From assembly GCA_964545735.1 (NCBI GenBank), contig CAZJGS010000035.1:1-20318 (forward strand): a DNA stretch of 20,318 bases, given 5' to 3'. The notes under the pieces are model-generated. The model searched no databases and was not told where the DNA came from. It saw only the letters and a list, made by a program, of their open reading frames with translations. The stretch comes from Pleomorphochaeta sp964545735 (lineage in GTDB: Bacteria > Spirochaetota > Spirochaetia > Sphaerochaetales > Sphaerochaetaceae). Both the position numbers and the translations under genes were made by a program. The number at the start of each line of letters is the position of its first letter. Positions within the stretch are counted from its first letter, which is position 1. Positions 1-6,407 of this stretch are shown here, in pieces.

Positions 1-204
1 CTATTTTTAGTTATTTGAATTAAAAAGTAAATGCTAAATTTAATGAAAATATAATTATACTCTCCTTTTCAGGTCTATGGTTTTCTTTTGATTCTAACTT
101 TTTATTGTTGCTAATAATAATTAAGTTGTTTATGCTTAATTGTCTACATAAATAAAATTCATAAAATAAAGTACAAAGCTTATTTGCCTTTGGAGGAATA
201 AAAT

Positions 205-408
205 ATGAAAATAGGACCTAGAATACCAAGTTTAAAAAAAAGACTTAGCTCTAGATTAAGTATAAAAAGACAAATAGTTCATCGAGCTAATATAAAGATG
301 CCAAGAGGCTATGGTTGGGTGAGAAATCCTAAGAAGTATGCTTATAATAAAGTTTATCAAAGAACTTCTTTTGATATTTTCAAGTTTTTAAAAAAACTAT
401 TTAAATAG
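205..408 (+). CDS. Small, very basic protein of unknown function (67 aa)
   Basis: I do not recognise a characterised family. The ATG follows a strong ribosome binding site, GGAGG at 192-196 with 8 bases of spacing, so I take it as a real gene despite its size. The protein is rich in Lys and Arg from end to end, has no signal peptide or membrane segment, and carries a central block PRGYGW followed by NPKKYAYNKVY at about residues 33-51. That block resembles short proteins I recall from prophage-like and hypothetical loci in Firmicutes and spirochaetes, but this is memory, not a match I could test. The charge suggests nucleic-acid or ribosome binding. It stands alone: the next gene starts 312 bases downstream. 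It could be a cargo gene of a decayed mobile element. Confidence 0.6.
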   Translation: MKIGPRIPSLKKRLSSRLSIKRQIVHRANIKMPRGYGWVRNPKKYAYNKVYQRTSFDIFKFLKKLFK

Positions 409-681
409 CTTGGCTTATTTCGTAGATATTAGTGATGAGCTTGATTTTAGTATCTTTTAAAACAATAGAAGATTTTGATTGATGAAACTGAAAATCATGT
501 GACAAAATGCAATCTGAATGCTTTAAACAGAAGAAATTATTAGTTTTCGGCTTTAGTGATTTTGAAAACAACACAATCTTTCTTTAATAGCCAAATAATT
601 GAAATCACTTTACATAACGAAATGAGCCAATAGCTTTTTGCAATAAAGTTATATTTTATATAAAATATAGAGAATCTACTA

Positions 682-687
682 TATAAT
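682..687 (+). promoter_or_regulatory. -10 element of the aldo/keto reductase-arsC operon
   Basis: A perfect TATAAT lies 33 bases upstream of the ATG at 721. The hexamer at the expected -35 place (659-664, TATAAA) is poor, so the promoter may need help or be weak. The -10 is overlapped by the inverted repeat at 686-701, as expected for a repressible promoter. Confidence 0.5.
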
Positions 688-701
688 GAATATAGATTCA
701 T
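686..701 (+). promoter_or_regulatory. Candidate ArsR/SmtB-family operator (TGAA-N6-TTCA)
   Basis: ATGAAT (686-691) and ATTCAT (696-701) form a perfect inverted repeat around a 4-base centre and contain TGAA-N6-TTCA (687-700), the core recognised by ArsR/SmtB-family metal(loid) repressors. The site overlaps the -10 and the likely transcription start. A second nested dyad, GAATCTA (672-678) with TAGATTC (693-699), shares the right arm. The downstream operon encodes an ArsC-type reductase and a thioredoxin-like protein, which fits metalloid control. No ArsR gene is in the window, so the regulator would act in trans. Confidence 0.55.
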
Positions 702-720
702 ATTTAATTGGAGGTACTTT

Positions 721-1632
721 ATGAAAATTAAAAAATGTGAAAGAGATGTTCCAAAAATTATTTTAGGTTGTATGAGAATTTTTGATAAAGAGGATAAAGA
801 GGTTGAGAAATTAATCACCACTGCAATCGATAATAATATAAATTATTTTGATCATGCAGATATTTATGGAAAAGGTGAGAGTGAAATTAAATTTGCTAAA
901 GCCATTAAGTCTTTAAATATTGATAGAGAATCAATTATAGTCCAATCAAAAGCTTCTATAAGACCTGGTATTTGTTATGACTTCTCAAAACGTCATATAT
1001 TAAAATCTATTGAGGATAGTTTGAAAAGATTAGATACTGATTATCTTGATTTTTTCTTGCTTCACAGACCGGATCCTTTGATGGAAGGTGAAGAGGTTGC
1101 TCAAATAATAAATTATTTATTAGAAACCGACAAAGTAAAAGCCTTTGGCGTAAGCAATCAAAACACACATCAATTAAATTATTTAAACAAATATTGTGAT
1201 AATAACTTTGTTGTAAATCAACTTCAGATGAGTATTACAAATTGCTCTATGATAGATAGCTCAATAAATGTAAATATGGAAAATTCTTATGCTGTAGATA
1301 GAGATGGAGGAATGTTGGAGTATAGCAAGTTAAATGATATAACCCTTCAAGCCTGGTCACCTTTCCAATATGGCTTCTTTGAAGGCGTTTTCTTAAATAA
1401 TAGTAAATTTGAAAAATTAAATCTTGTTATAGCTGAACTTGCACAAAAGTATAGTGTGGAAAATGAAGCTATTGTTACTGCTTGGTTATTAAGAATTCCA
1501 ACTAAAATACAAGTTATTGCAGGTACTACTAATAGTAATAGGTTAGCTAGTATAGCAAAAGCCATGGAATTTAAATTAACTAGAGAAGAATGGTACCAAT
1601 TGTATAAGGCTGCTGGTAAAAAATTACCTTAG
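721..1632 (+). CDS. Aldo/keto reductase (YdhF-like)
   Basis: A cytosolic NAD(P)H-dependent oxidoreductase of the aldo/keto reductase superfamily, reducing aldehydes or ketones; the substrate is unknown. At 303 aa it has the full family length. The catalytic tetrad is intact: Asp44 and Tyr49 (FDHADIYG), Lys77 (QSKASI) and His115 (LLHRPDP). The C-terminal part has the usual cofactor-binding features: AWSPFQ after the last substrate strands, then the VIAGTTNSNRL block that binds the 2'-phosphate side of the nucleotide. The overall pattern (SIEDSLKRLDTDYLDFFLLHRPDP, in two parts SIEDSLKRL and DTDYLDFFLLHRPDP) is closest to E. coli YdhF. The ATG follows GGAGG at 710-714. It is first in a four-gene run with thioredoxin-like, nitroreductase and ArsC genes, suggesting detoxification of electrophiles or redox repair during metalloid stress. 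The family call is firm; the role is inferred. Confidence 0.9.
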   Translation: MKIKKCERDVPKIILGCMRIFDKEDKEVEKLITTAIDNNINYFDHADIYGKGESEIKFAKAIKSLNIDRESIIVQSKASIRPGICYDFSKRHILKSIEDSLKRLDTDYLDFFLLHRPDPLMEGEEVAQIINYLLETDKVKAFGVSNQNTHQLNYLNKYCDNNFVVNQLQMSITNCSMIDSSINVNMENSYAVDRDGGMLEYSKLNDITLQAWSPFQYGFFEGVFLNNSKFEKLNLVIAELAQKYSVENEAIVTAWLLRIPTKIQVIAGTTNSNRLASIAKAMEFKLTREEWYQLYKAAGKKLP

Positions 1633-1661
1633 AGTTTTAAAATTAATATATTGATAATTTT

Positions 1662-1689
1662 CAACAAGTTATCAAAAGATAACTTGTTG
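1662..1689 (+). repeat. Perfect 12-bp hairpin between operon genes
   Basis: CAACAAGTTATC (1662-1673), loop AAAA, then the exact complement (1678-1689). No T-run follows (TTGTCGC), so it is not a classical terminator. It sits between the aldo/keto reductase and the thioredoxin-like gene and ends 11 bases before the latter's ribosome binding site. It could mark an RNA processing or stability site, a weak attenuator, or an operator. Confidence 0.6.
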
Positions 1690-1713
1690 TTGTCGCAAAA
1701 GAGGAGTAATAAT

Positions 1714-2004
1714 ATGTCACTATTTAGAAAAACAAGTCGTAATCAAGAAATAATAGATTCTGATTATGATCCAAATGCACGAATTAAAGTTTTAGGTTCA
1801 GGTTGTGCAAAATGCACCTCCCTTGCAAATAATGCAGTACAAGCTGTTAGTAATTTAAAAACAAATGATAAAGTAACCCATCTTCGGGATGCAAAAGTTA
1901 TTGCTTCTTACGGAGTTATGAGTACTCCAGCTCTTGTCATTGATGAAAAAGTGGTTTCAACAGGAAAGATATTAAGTTCAAGTGCAATTGAAAAGTTATT
2001 ATAA
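1714..2004 (+). CDS. Thioredoxin-like small redox-active disulfide protein
   Basis: A 96-aa thioredoxin-fold protein of the 'redox-active disulfide protein 2' group, a likely cytosolic dithiol carrier. The active site is Cys31-Ala-Lys-Cys34 in GSGCAKC, and the cis-proline loop is STPAL with Pro72 in the conserved SYGVMSTPALVID block. I chose ATG 1714 because GAGGAG (1701-1706) lies 7 bases upstream; an in-frame TTG at 1651 would add 21 residues but falls before the intergenic hairpin and has no ribosome binding site. Many homologues carry a Cys-rich N-terminal tail; here the leading 23 residues have no Cys. Family members often accompany arsenic-resistance genes, and the ArsC two genes downstream needs a thiol reductant, so it may recycle ArsC. 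That pairing is inference. Confidence 0.85.
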   Translation: MSLFRKTSRNQEIIDSDYDPNARIKVLGSGCAKCTSLANNAVQAVSNLKTNDKVTHLRDAKVIASYGVMSTPALVIDEKVVSTGKILSSSAIEKLL

Positions 2005-2016
2005 GGAATTGGGTTT

Positions 2017-2526
2017 ATGAAAGCGATAGATATTAGAAGAAGTGTTAGACAATTTTCTACAACGAAAGTAGAAGAAGTAAAAATTATTAAGTTATTGAAG
2101 GCTGCTATGCAAGCTCCTTCTGCTGTAAATCAACAACCTTGGCAGTTTATAGTAGTTGAAGATGCACAAAGAATTGAAGAACTAGCTCTTTGTAGTAAAT
2201 ACTCTAAGTTTGCTAGAGAAGCTCCTTTGTTAATTGTTGTATTAACTAAAGTTAAGGATTTAATATCTGAAAATTATATTCAACAAGACTTAGGTGCCTG
2301 TTGCCAAAATTTAATGCTTGAAGCGGTTGAATTAGATTTAGGATCTACGTGGATGGGTATTTATCCTGATAAAGAAAGAATGGATTTTATAATTGAGAGC
2401 TTAAATATTGATCGAAATGAAGCACTTCCTTTTGCCTTAATTGCAGTGGGCTATCCCAAGCATAAAGATTTAAACAAATTTATAGATAGGTTTGATGAGA
2501 AACGAATCCACCGAGAAAAGTATTAA
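2017..2526 (+). CDS. Nitroreductase-family flavoprotein (FMN)
   Basis: A 169-aa single-domain nitroreductase-like protein, expected to bind FMN as a dimer and reduce nitro compounds, quinones or enones with NAD(P)H. Evidence: the N-terminal FMN-phosphate motif RRSVRQF (residues 7-13), the flavin-binding APSAVNQQPWQF block (about 33-44), and the C-terminal LGSTWMGIYP and ALIAVGYPKH segments typical of the compact clostridial/spirochaetal type. It starts 12 bases after the thioredoxin-like gene, with AGGAA overlapping that gene's stop region, so the two are co-transcribed. The true substrate cannot be read from sequence; the operon suggests a stress or detoxification role. Confidence 0.88.
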   Translation: MKAIDIRRSVRQFSTTKVEEVKIIKLLKAAMQAPSAVNQQPWQFIVVEDAQRIEELALCSKYSKFAREAPLLIVVLTKVKDLISENYIQQDLGACCQNLMLEAVELDLGSTWMGIYPDKERMDFIIESLNIDRNEALPFALIAVGYPKHKDLNKFIDRFDEKRIHREKY

Positions 2527-2536
2527 GATATAAAAA

Positions 2537-2932
2537 ATGAAAAAAAAAGTAGCTTTTGTATGTATTCACAATTCCTGTAGATCTCAAATGGCTGAAGCTT
2601 GGGCTAAAAAATTAGGTGGTGATATTTTTGATGTTTATAGTGCCGGAACTCATGAGTATCCAAGAATAAAACCTTTAGCCGTTAAAGTATTAGAAGAAGA
2701 GGGCCTTGATATGAGCCATCAATATCCTAAATTATTAAATGCAATTCCACCTAAAGTAGATATTTTAATAACTATGGGTTGTGATGTTGAATGCCCTTTT
2801 GTTTCTAGCTTAGTGAAAGAAGATTGGAATTTAGAAGATCCCTCTGGTGGTCCAATTGAAGATTATAGAATTTGTTCATCTTTGATTAAAGAAAAAGTGA
2901 TAAATTTAATTAGCAAATATAAAAATATTTAA
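2537..2932 (+). CDS. arsC: ArsC-type arsenate reductase (low-MW phosphatase fold)
   Basis: A 131-aa protein of the low-molecular-weight tyrosine-phosphatase/ArsC family, reducing arsenate to arsenite through a Cys relay. The phosphate-binding loop is Cys9-IHNS-Cys14-Arg15-Ser16 (CX5R), followed by QMAEAWA; the catalytic Asp is in LEDPSGG (Asp100). Two further Cys lie at 82 and 86 (MGCDVECP). In the S. aureus thioredoxin-coupled enzyme the relay pair is spaced CX6C; here it is CX3C, a form I recall in clostridial homologues. It starts 10 bases after the nitroreductase with only a weak ribosome binding site, so translation may be coupled. No ArsB/Acr3 pump or ArsR gene lies next to it. A role as a protein phosphatase is the main alternative. 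Confidence 0.85.
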   Translation: MKKKVAFVCIHNSCRSQMAEAWAKKLGGDIFDVYSAGTHEYPRIKPLAVKVLEEEGLDMSHQYPKLLNAIPPKVDILITMGCDVECPFVSSLVKEDWNLEDPSGGPIEDYRICSSLIKEKVINLISKYKNI

Positions 2933-2955
2933 TTAAGTTTTTTTCTAAAATTATT

Positions 2956-2976
2956 AGTTTTAAGCTAAAAACTTTT
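2956..2976 (+). terminator. Weak terminator candidate after arsC
   Basis: AGTTTT (2956-2961) and AAAACT (2968-2973) can pair around AAGCTA, followed by TTT. The stem is short and AT-rich. It lies 24 bases after the arsC stop, the right place for an operon end, but support is thin. Confidence 0.3.
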
Positions 2977-3100
2977 ATATTGTAAAAATATGTAAACATT
3001 TTATTAGTTTATAAAATATAGTTTAAATTTGTATAGTTATATTTTTTTATTTATAACCATATTTTTTATTTATATTTCAATTTTTCATTCCATAATTTTG

Positions 3101-3126
3101 TAATCTAATTCAATTTAACTAGATTA
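3101..3126. repeat. Inverted repeat TAATCTA / TAGATTA
   Basis: A perfect 7-bp inverted repeat with a 12-base spacer (3101-3107 and 3120-3126), followed by TCTTTTTAT. It could be a weak terminator for the arsC transcript or a protein-binding dyad; neither is certain. Confidence 0.35.
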
Positions 3127-3139
3127 TCTTTTTATATAA

Positions 3140-3168
3140 ATATATATAAAGTAAGCATTTATATATAT
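3140..3168. repeat. Long AT dyad
   Basis: An 11-bp inverted repeat of ATATATATAAA type (3140-3150 and 3158-3168) around GTAAGCA. In such AT-rich DNA a chance origin is possible, but length and perfect pairing make a melting-prone or hairpin element upstream of the sugar operon plausible. Confidence 0.4.
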
Positions 3169-3214
3169 ATCTTCAACTTATTTTTAAAACAACTTAATTA
3201 ATAACCATTCTTAA

Positions 3215-3228
3215 AATACTATAGTATT
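3215..3228. promoter_or_regulatory. 14-bp perfect palindrome, candidate operator
   Basis: AATACTATAGTATT is its own reverse complement. It lies 123 bases upstream of the binding-protein ATG in a non-coding region. The size and symmetry suit a dimeric regulator; I cannot assign a family. Confidence 0.4.
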
Positions 3229-3299
3229 CGCATCTTTTTTGTTTAATAATCTTTTATGGTTAATTGCTAATTTATTAAATAAAAGTTGACATGTATTCA

Positions 3300-3310
3300 T
3301 TGCTGTGCAA
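3300..3310. promoter_or_regulatory. TTGC-TGT-GCAA dyad near the ABC operon start
   Basis: TTGC (3300-3303) and GCAA (3307-3310) form an inverted repeat just downstream of TTGACA (3286-3291), and CTTTC-N5-GAAAG (3313-3327) follows directly. Position between promoter and ribosome binding site fits an operator for a sugar-responsive repressor, but the half-sites are short. Confidence 0.3.
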
Positions 3311-3350
3311 AACTTTCTTTATGAAAGAAATATAATAAAAGGAGATTATT

Positions 3351-4607
3351 ATGAAAAGAAATTTTGTAATTGCTGTATTAGCAATATTATTAACAGTGCC
3401 TACTTTTGTCTTTGCTAACGGACAAGTTGAAACTGCAAAAGAGGTTGAATTAAGATTTTCTACTATTTGGGTAGGAGCTGATACAAAAGCAGCACCTGTT
3501 AAAGCATTGGTAGATGAATTTAACACAGCTAATGCTGGTAAAATTAACGTTGTCATTGAAGAAAATCCTGATCCAGATGCTTACAGATCTAAGATTAACA
3601 CTATGTTAGGTTCTAATTCTGCCCCAGATGTATTCTCATTTAACCCAGATCAAACAGCCTTCATGTTTTATGATAGTGATGTTTTAATGGATTTTACCCA
3701 AGAATTAAAAGGTGATTGGAAAAACAGTTTTGTTGATGGATCTATTGCCTCTGCAACAGTTGCTGGCAAAACTAAATCCTTACCATTTGAAATGGGATAC
3801 ACTCCAATTTGGTATAATATGGATATTTTCAGAGCAGCTGGAGTAAATGAAATTCCTGCTACTTTTGATGAATTCTGGGATGCTTGTGAAAAAATTAAAA
3901 AAGCAGGTTATACCCCTACTTCTCAAATGACCGGTGGAACAAACGCTTGGACTTCAATGCTTTGGTATTGTCATATTCTAAACGCTGTTGGCGGTCCTAA
4001 TGTTTGGGAAAAAGACTTTGCAACTGATCCTGTATTTGTTGAAGCAGCAGCTATTTTAAACAAAATGTATCAAGATGGTAATACTACTGTAGATGCAATT
4101 GGTGGAGACGCTGGCGTTTCTGGTGGTCATTTCTTAGCCGGTCATACAGCTATGTTTATCAATGGCCCTTGGTATATCGGTCGTGTTAAAAGTGAAACTC
4201 CAGAAGTATTTGAAGCAGTAGAAATTGGTCCTGGTCCTGGTGCAGCTTTTTCTAACGGACAAGTTGGTTTCCCACAATCTAACCTAGTTGCAGCAAATAC
4301 AAAAGATCCTGCTAAAAAAGCAGCAGTATTAACCTTCTTAAAATGGATGACTACTCCTGAAAATGCAGCTCGTATTTCACAAGCTTCTGGTGCTATGTTA
4401 GCAGTTAAAACACCTGGTGTAACTGGTAATAAGGTTCAAACTCAATTTAATGAAGCTGTTAATGGTGCATCCTTCTTAAATACACACTTCCAATTTAACT
4501 TTGCAACTGATGTAATGGCTGAATTTGGTCAAGCATTAGCTAAGATGGCTTCTAATAAAGCAACACCTAAAGAATTTATAGCTCAAATCGCTTCAAAAAT
4601 TCGTTAA
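3351..4607 (+). CDS. Sugar ABC transporter substrate-binding protein (CUT1 type)
   Basis: An exported solute-binding protein of the family-1 (MalE/UgpB-like) class, 418 aa, the usual length. Residues 1-22 form a signal peptide (basic start, hydrophobic core, cleavage after FVFA), and the mature protein begins NGQVE. There is no lipobox Cys, so it should be free in the periplasm. The body has family features: FSTIWVG start, VKALVDEFN helix, SAPDVFSFNPDQ, LPFEMGYTPIWYNMDIF hinge region, and WMTTPENAARIS near the C-terminus. AGGAG at 3340-3344 precedes the ATG by 6 bases. It is followed by two permeases and a sulfoquinovosidase, so I infer it binds a sulfoquinovose glycoside such as sulfoquinovosyl glycerol, the role of SmoF in Agrobacterium. 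The family call is firm; ligand identity rests on context. Confidence 0.92.
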   Translation: MKRNFVIAVLAILLTVPTFVFANGQVETAKEVELRFSTIWVGADTKAAPVKALVDEFNTANAGKINVVIEENPDPDAYRSKINTMLGSNSAPDVFSFNPDQTAFMFYDSDVLMDFTQELKGDWKNSFVDGSIASATVAGKTKSLPFEMGYTPIWYNMDIFRAAGVNEIPATFDEFWDACEKIKKAGYTPTSQMTGGTNAWTSMLWYCHILNAVGGPNVWEKDFATDPVFVEAAAILNKMYQDGNTTVDAIGGDAGVSGGHFLAGHTAMFINGPWYIGRVKSETPEVFEAVEIGPGPGAAFSNGQVGFPQSNLVAANTKDPAKKAAVLTFLKWMTTPENAARISQASGAMLAVKTPGVTGNKVQTQFNEAVNGASFLNTHFQFNFATDVMAEFGQALAKMASNKATPKEFIAQIASKIR

Positions 4608-4622
4608 TTAAGAAATTAACTT

Positions 4623-4646
4623 GGGCCTAGATATTATTCTAGGCCC
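4623..4646 (+). terminator. GC-rich hairpin between binding-protein and permease genes
   Basis: GGGCCTAGA (4623-4631) pairs perfectly with 4638-4646 around TATTAT. The following TATTATTT is an imperfect T-tract. In ABC operons such hairpins commonly cut back transcription or protect the 3' end of the binding-protein mRNA, giving excess binding protein over permease. I read it as an attenuating or stabilising element inside the operon rather than its end. Confidence 0.7.
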
Positions 4647-4669
4647 TATTATTTAAATTAGGAGGTTAT

Positions 4670-5536
4670 ATGCAAAAGAAAAATGGAAAAATGGTGTTTC
4701 TTTTTTTATTACCCGTACTTATTCTTTTTACTGCATTTTTTATTTATCCATTAACTTTTGTAATAGTAACAAGCTTTACAAAATGGAATGGATTTACAAC
4801 ACCACAATTCTTTGGTTTGGGGAATTATAAATATTTATTCAGTGATGAAAACTTTAGATTATCTCTTCAAAATAATATTGTTTGGGCAATTGTATTAGGA
4901 TTTGTTCAAGTTCCTTTAGCTTGTATAATGGCAATGATTTTAGCAAGAAGGCCTAAGGGATGGAAATTTTTTAGAACTGTGTATTTCCTTCCTAATGTAA
5001 TATCTCAGGTAGCTTTAGCAATGATGTGGACTTCAATTTATAATGCACGAAATGGTGTTTTAAATGCATTGTTAACATTAGTTGGATTAGAGAATCTAAC
5101 TAATAACTGGTTAGGTAATATGGATACTGCTTTTGCAGCTGTTATCTTCCAAAAAGTTTTCTATATTGGATACTTCATGATTGTTATCCTTGCTGCTCGA
5201 TTAAGCGTACCTGAATCTTACTATGAGGCTGCTGAATTAGATGGAGCTAATATTGTACAACAAGAATTTTATATAACACTTCCTATGCTTAAACCTATTT
5301 TAATTACTACCATTACCTTAGCTCTAGCTTATGGAATGAGGCATTTTGAATCAACATTCCTCATGACTGGTGGTGGACCTGCTCATACTACTTCTGTTAT
5401 GGGAATTGTGCTTTATACAGATATGCAGGCTCTTCGTTATGGTGAAGGTAATGCAATTGGTGCAACACTTGTTATTTTTGGTGGTGCAACTATTGGTTTA
5501 ATTAGATATTTCTTATCAAAGAATAGTGACAATTAG
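4670..5536 (+). CDS. Sugar ABC transporter permease 1 (MalF/UgpA-like)
   Basis: An inner-membrane permease of the CUT1 carbohydrate importers, 288 aa with about six membrane helices; the first spans roughly residues 9-30. The cytoplasmic EAA loop that docks the ATPase is present: EAAELDGA at 186-193, continuing to the LPMLKPIL segment. The C-terminal TGGGPAHTTSVMG stretch is typical of the MalF side. AGGAGG (4660-4665) precedes the ATG by 4 bases. It follows the binding-protein gene after the 4623-4646 hairpin and lies 9 bases before the second permease. It should form a heterodimer with that partner and carry the ligand delivered by the binding protein. Confidence 0.92.
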   Translation: MQKKNGKMVFLFLLPVLILFTAFFIYPLTFVIVTSFTKWNGFTTPQFFGLGNYKYLFSDENFRLSLQNNIVWAIVLGFVQVPLACIMAMILARRPKGWKFFRTVYFLPNVISQVALAMMWTSIYNARNGVLNALLTLVGLENLTNNWLGNMDTAFAAVIFQKVFYIGYFMIVILAARLSVPESYYEAAELDGANIVQQEFYITLPMLKPILITTITLALAYGMRHFESTFLMTGGGPAHTTSVMGIVLYTDMQALRYGEGNAIGATLVIFGGATIGLIRYFLSKNSDN

Positions 5537-5545
5537 GAGAAAAAA

Positions 5546-6403
5546 ATGGCTTCAAAAGTAATAAAAGAAAAATCCTTTCTGGATTATTTAGGAACTTTTT
5601 TAAAATGGGTATTTTTAATTTTCTTCCTTTGTATAACAGTATTACCATTAATTTGGTTATTCATAACATCATTTAAGACAAATTTAGAATTTGAAACAGC
5701 TTCAGCCTTTTCATTACCTAAAAATTGGCAAATTTCAAACTATGCTAATGCAATTGCAATGAGTGGACTATTAAGGTTGTTTTTAAATTCTATTATTGTT
5801 GCAGTATGTGCTACAGCATTAAATTTATTAATATCTTCTATGGGTGCTTTTGCAATTGCTAGAGAAAAATTTAAGTTTAATGGTTTATTATTGATGATTA
5901 TAATGTCAGGAGTATTGATACCAATAATAGCCTTGATGGTTCCTTATTATAGACTAATTAGGAATTTACATTTAATTGATAATTTAGGTGGTTTGATTCT
6001 AGTATATGCAGCAATTAACATACCAATATCTGTTTACCTAGTTCATGGCTTTATGTGCACTATTCCAAAAGAATTAGAAGAAGCTGCAGTTATTGATGGT
6101 TGTTCTTTTGCACAAAGATTTACAAAAGTAATTTTTCCTCTATCAAAGGCAGGCTTAGCAACAGCTGGTGTATTAATGTTTATTTATTGTTGGAATGAAT
6201 TTACCTATGCCATGTTATTAACTAATAGTGTAAGAGCTAGAACACTTCAATTAGGAATTAGATATTTTAAAACTCAGTTTGTTGTTGATTATACAAGTAT
6301 GTTAGCCGCAATAGTAATAACAATGATACCAACTATTTTAGTATATATTTTCATGCATGACCAAATTATTGGTGGAATGACAAATGGTGCTGTCAAAGGA
6401 TAA
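5546..6403 (+). CDS. Sugar ABC transporter permease 2 (MalG/UgpE-like)
   Basis: The partner permease, 285 aa and about six membrane helices. An N-terminal cytoplasmic stretch leads into the first helix near residue 18. The EAA loop is EEAAVIDG (178-185), followed by the IFPLSKAGL segment. The FIYCWNEFTYAMLLT block near the C-terminus is characteristic of MalG-like subunits. The ribosome binding site AGGAGA (5535-5540) overlaps the stop of permease 1. No ATP-binding subunit follows; like many CUT1 systems it probably shares a multipurpose MsiK/UgpC-type ATPase encoded elsewhere. The next gene begins 4 bases after this stop, so expression is linked. Confidence 0.92.
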   Translation: MASKVIKEKSFLDYLGTFLKWVFLIFFLCITVLPLIWLFITSFKTNLEFETASAFSLPKNWQISNYANAIAMSGLLRLFLNSIIVAVCATALNLLISSMGAFAIAREKFKFNGLLLMIIMSGVLIPIIALMVPYYRLIRNLHLIDNLGGLILVYAAINIPISVYLVHGFMCTIPKELEEAAVIDGCSFAQRFTKVIFPLSKAGLATAGVLMFIYCWNEFTYAMLLTNSVRARTLQLGIRYFKTQFVVDYTSMLAAIVITMIPTILVYIFMHDQIIGGMTNGAVKG

Positions 6404-6407
6404 TAAT

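Larger units (their letters stand above)
409..720 (+). other. Non-coding gap before the stress operon
   Basis: No convincing gene is visible. Short open stretches in different frames are interrupted by several stops, which would fit a decayed gene, but I recognise no family in them. An antisense frame covers part of the gap but runs into the next gene and lacks a ribosome binding site. The last 50 bases hold the promoter and operator of the downstream operon. Confidence 0.5.
2933..3350 (+). other. AT-rich regulatory gap upstream of the ABC operon
   Basis: About 420 bases with no gene. It holds several dyads listed separately (3101-3126, 3140-3168, 3215-3228, 3300-3310) and a lone TTGACA at 3286-3291, for which I find no good -10 at normal spacing. 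A TATAAT at 3331-3336 is too close to the start codon to serve as a -10. The concentration of dyads suggests control of the sugar operon by a regulator encoded elsewhere. Confidence 0.5.

Noticed and set aside
540..821. Antisense reading frame of 93 codons over the gap and the aldo/keto reductase start
   Set aside because: No ribosome binding site, low-complexity hydrophobic content, and it overlaps a clear gene and its promoter on the other strand.
1347..1565. Antisense frame inside the aldo/keto reductase gene
   Set aside because: Lies wholly within a well-supported gene; no start signal.
721..1632. Aldo/keto reductase as the SmoB-like partner of the sulfoquinovosidase
   Set aside because: SmoB is an aldo/keto reductase, so I considered it, but this gene is in a separate operon with ArsC, and no sulfoquinovose monooxygenase is present.
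1651..1713. TTG start for the thioredoxin-like gene
   Set aside because: It would translate through the perfect hairpin; ATG 1714 has GAGGAG at ideal spacing.
3286..3336. TTGACA with TATAAT as the promoter of the sugar operon
   Set aside because: The spacing is 39 bases and the TATAAT is only 14 bases from the start codon, so they cannot form one promoter.
3275..3556. Antisense frame across the binding-protein start
   Set aside because: It reads through the signal-peptide region of a strong gene on the other strand and has no ribosome binding site.
6384..6407. Earlier ATG for the sulfoquinovosidase
   Set aside because: It overlaps the permease gene and lacks a ribosome binding site; ATG 6408 has AAGGA.
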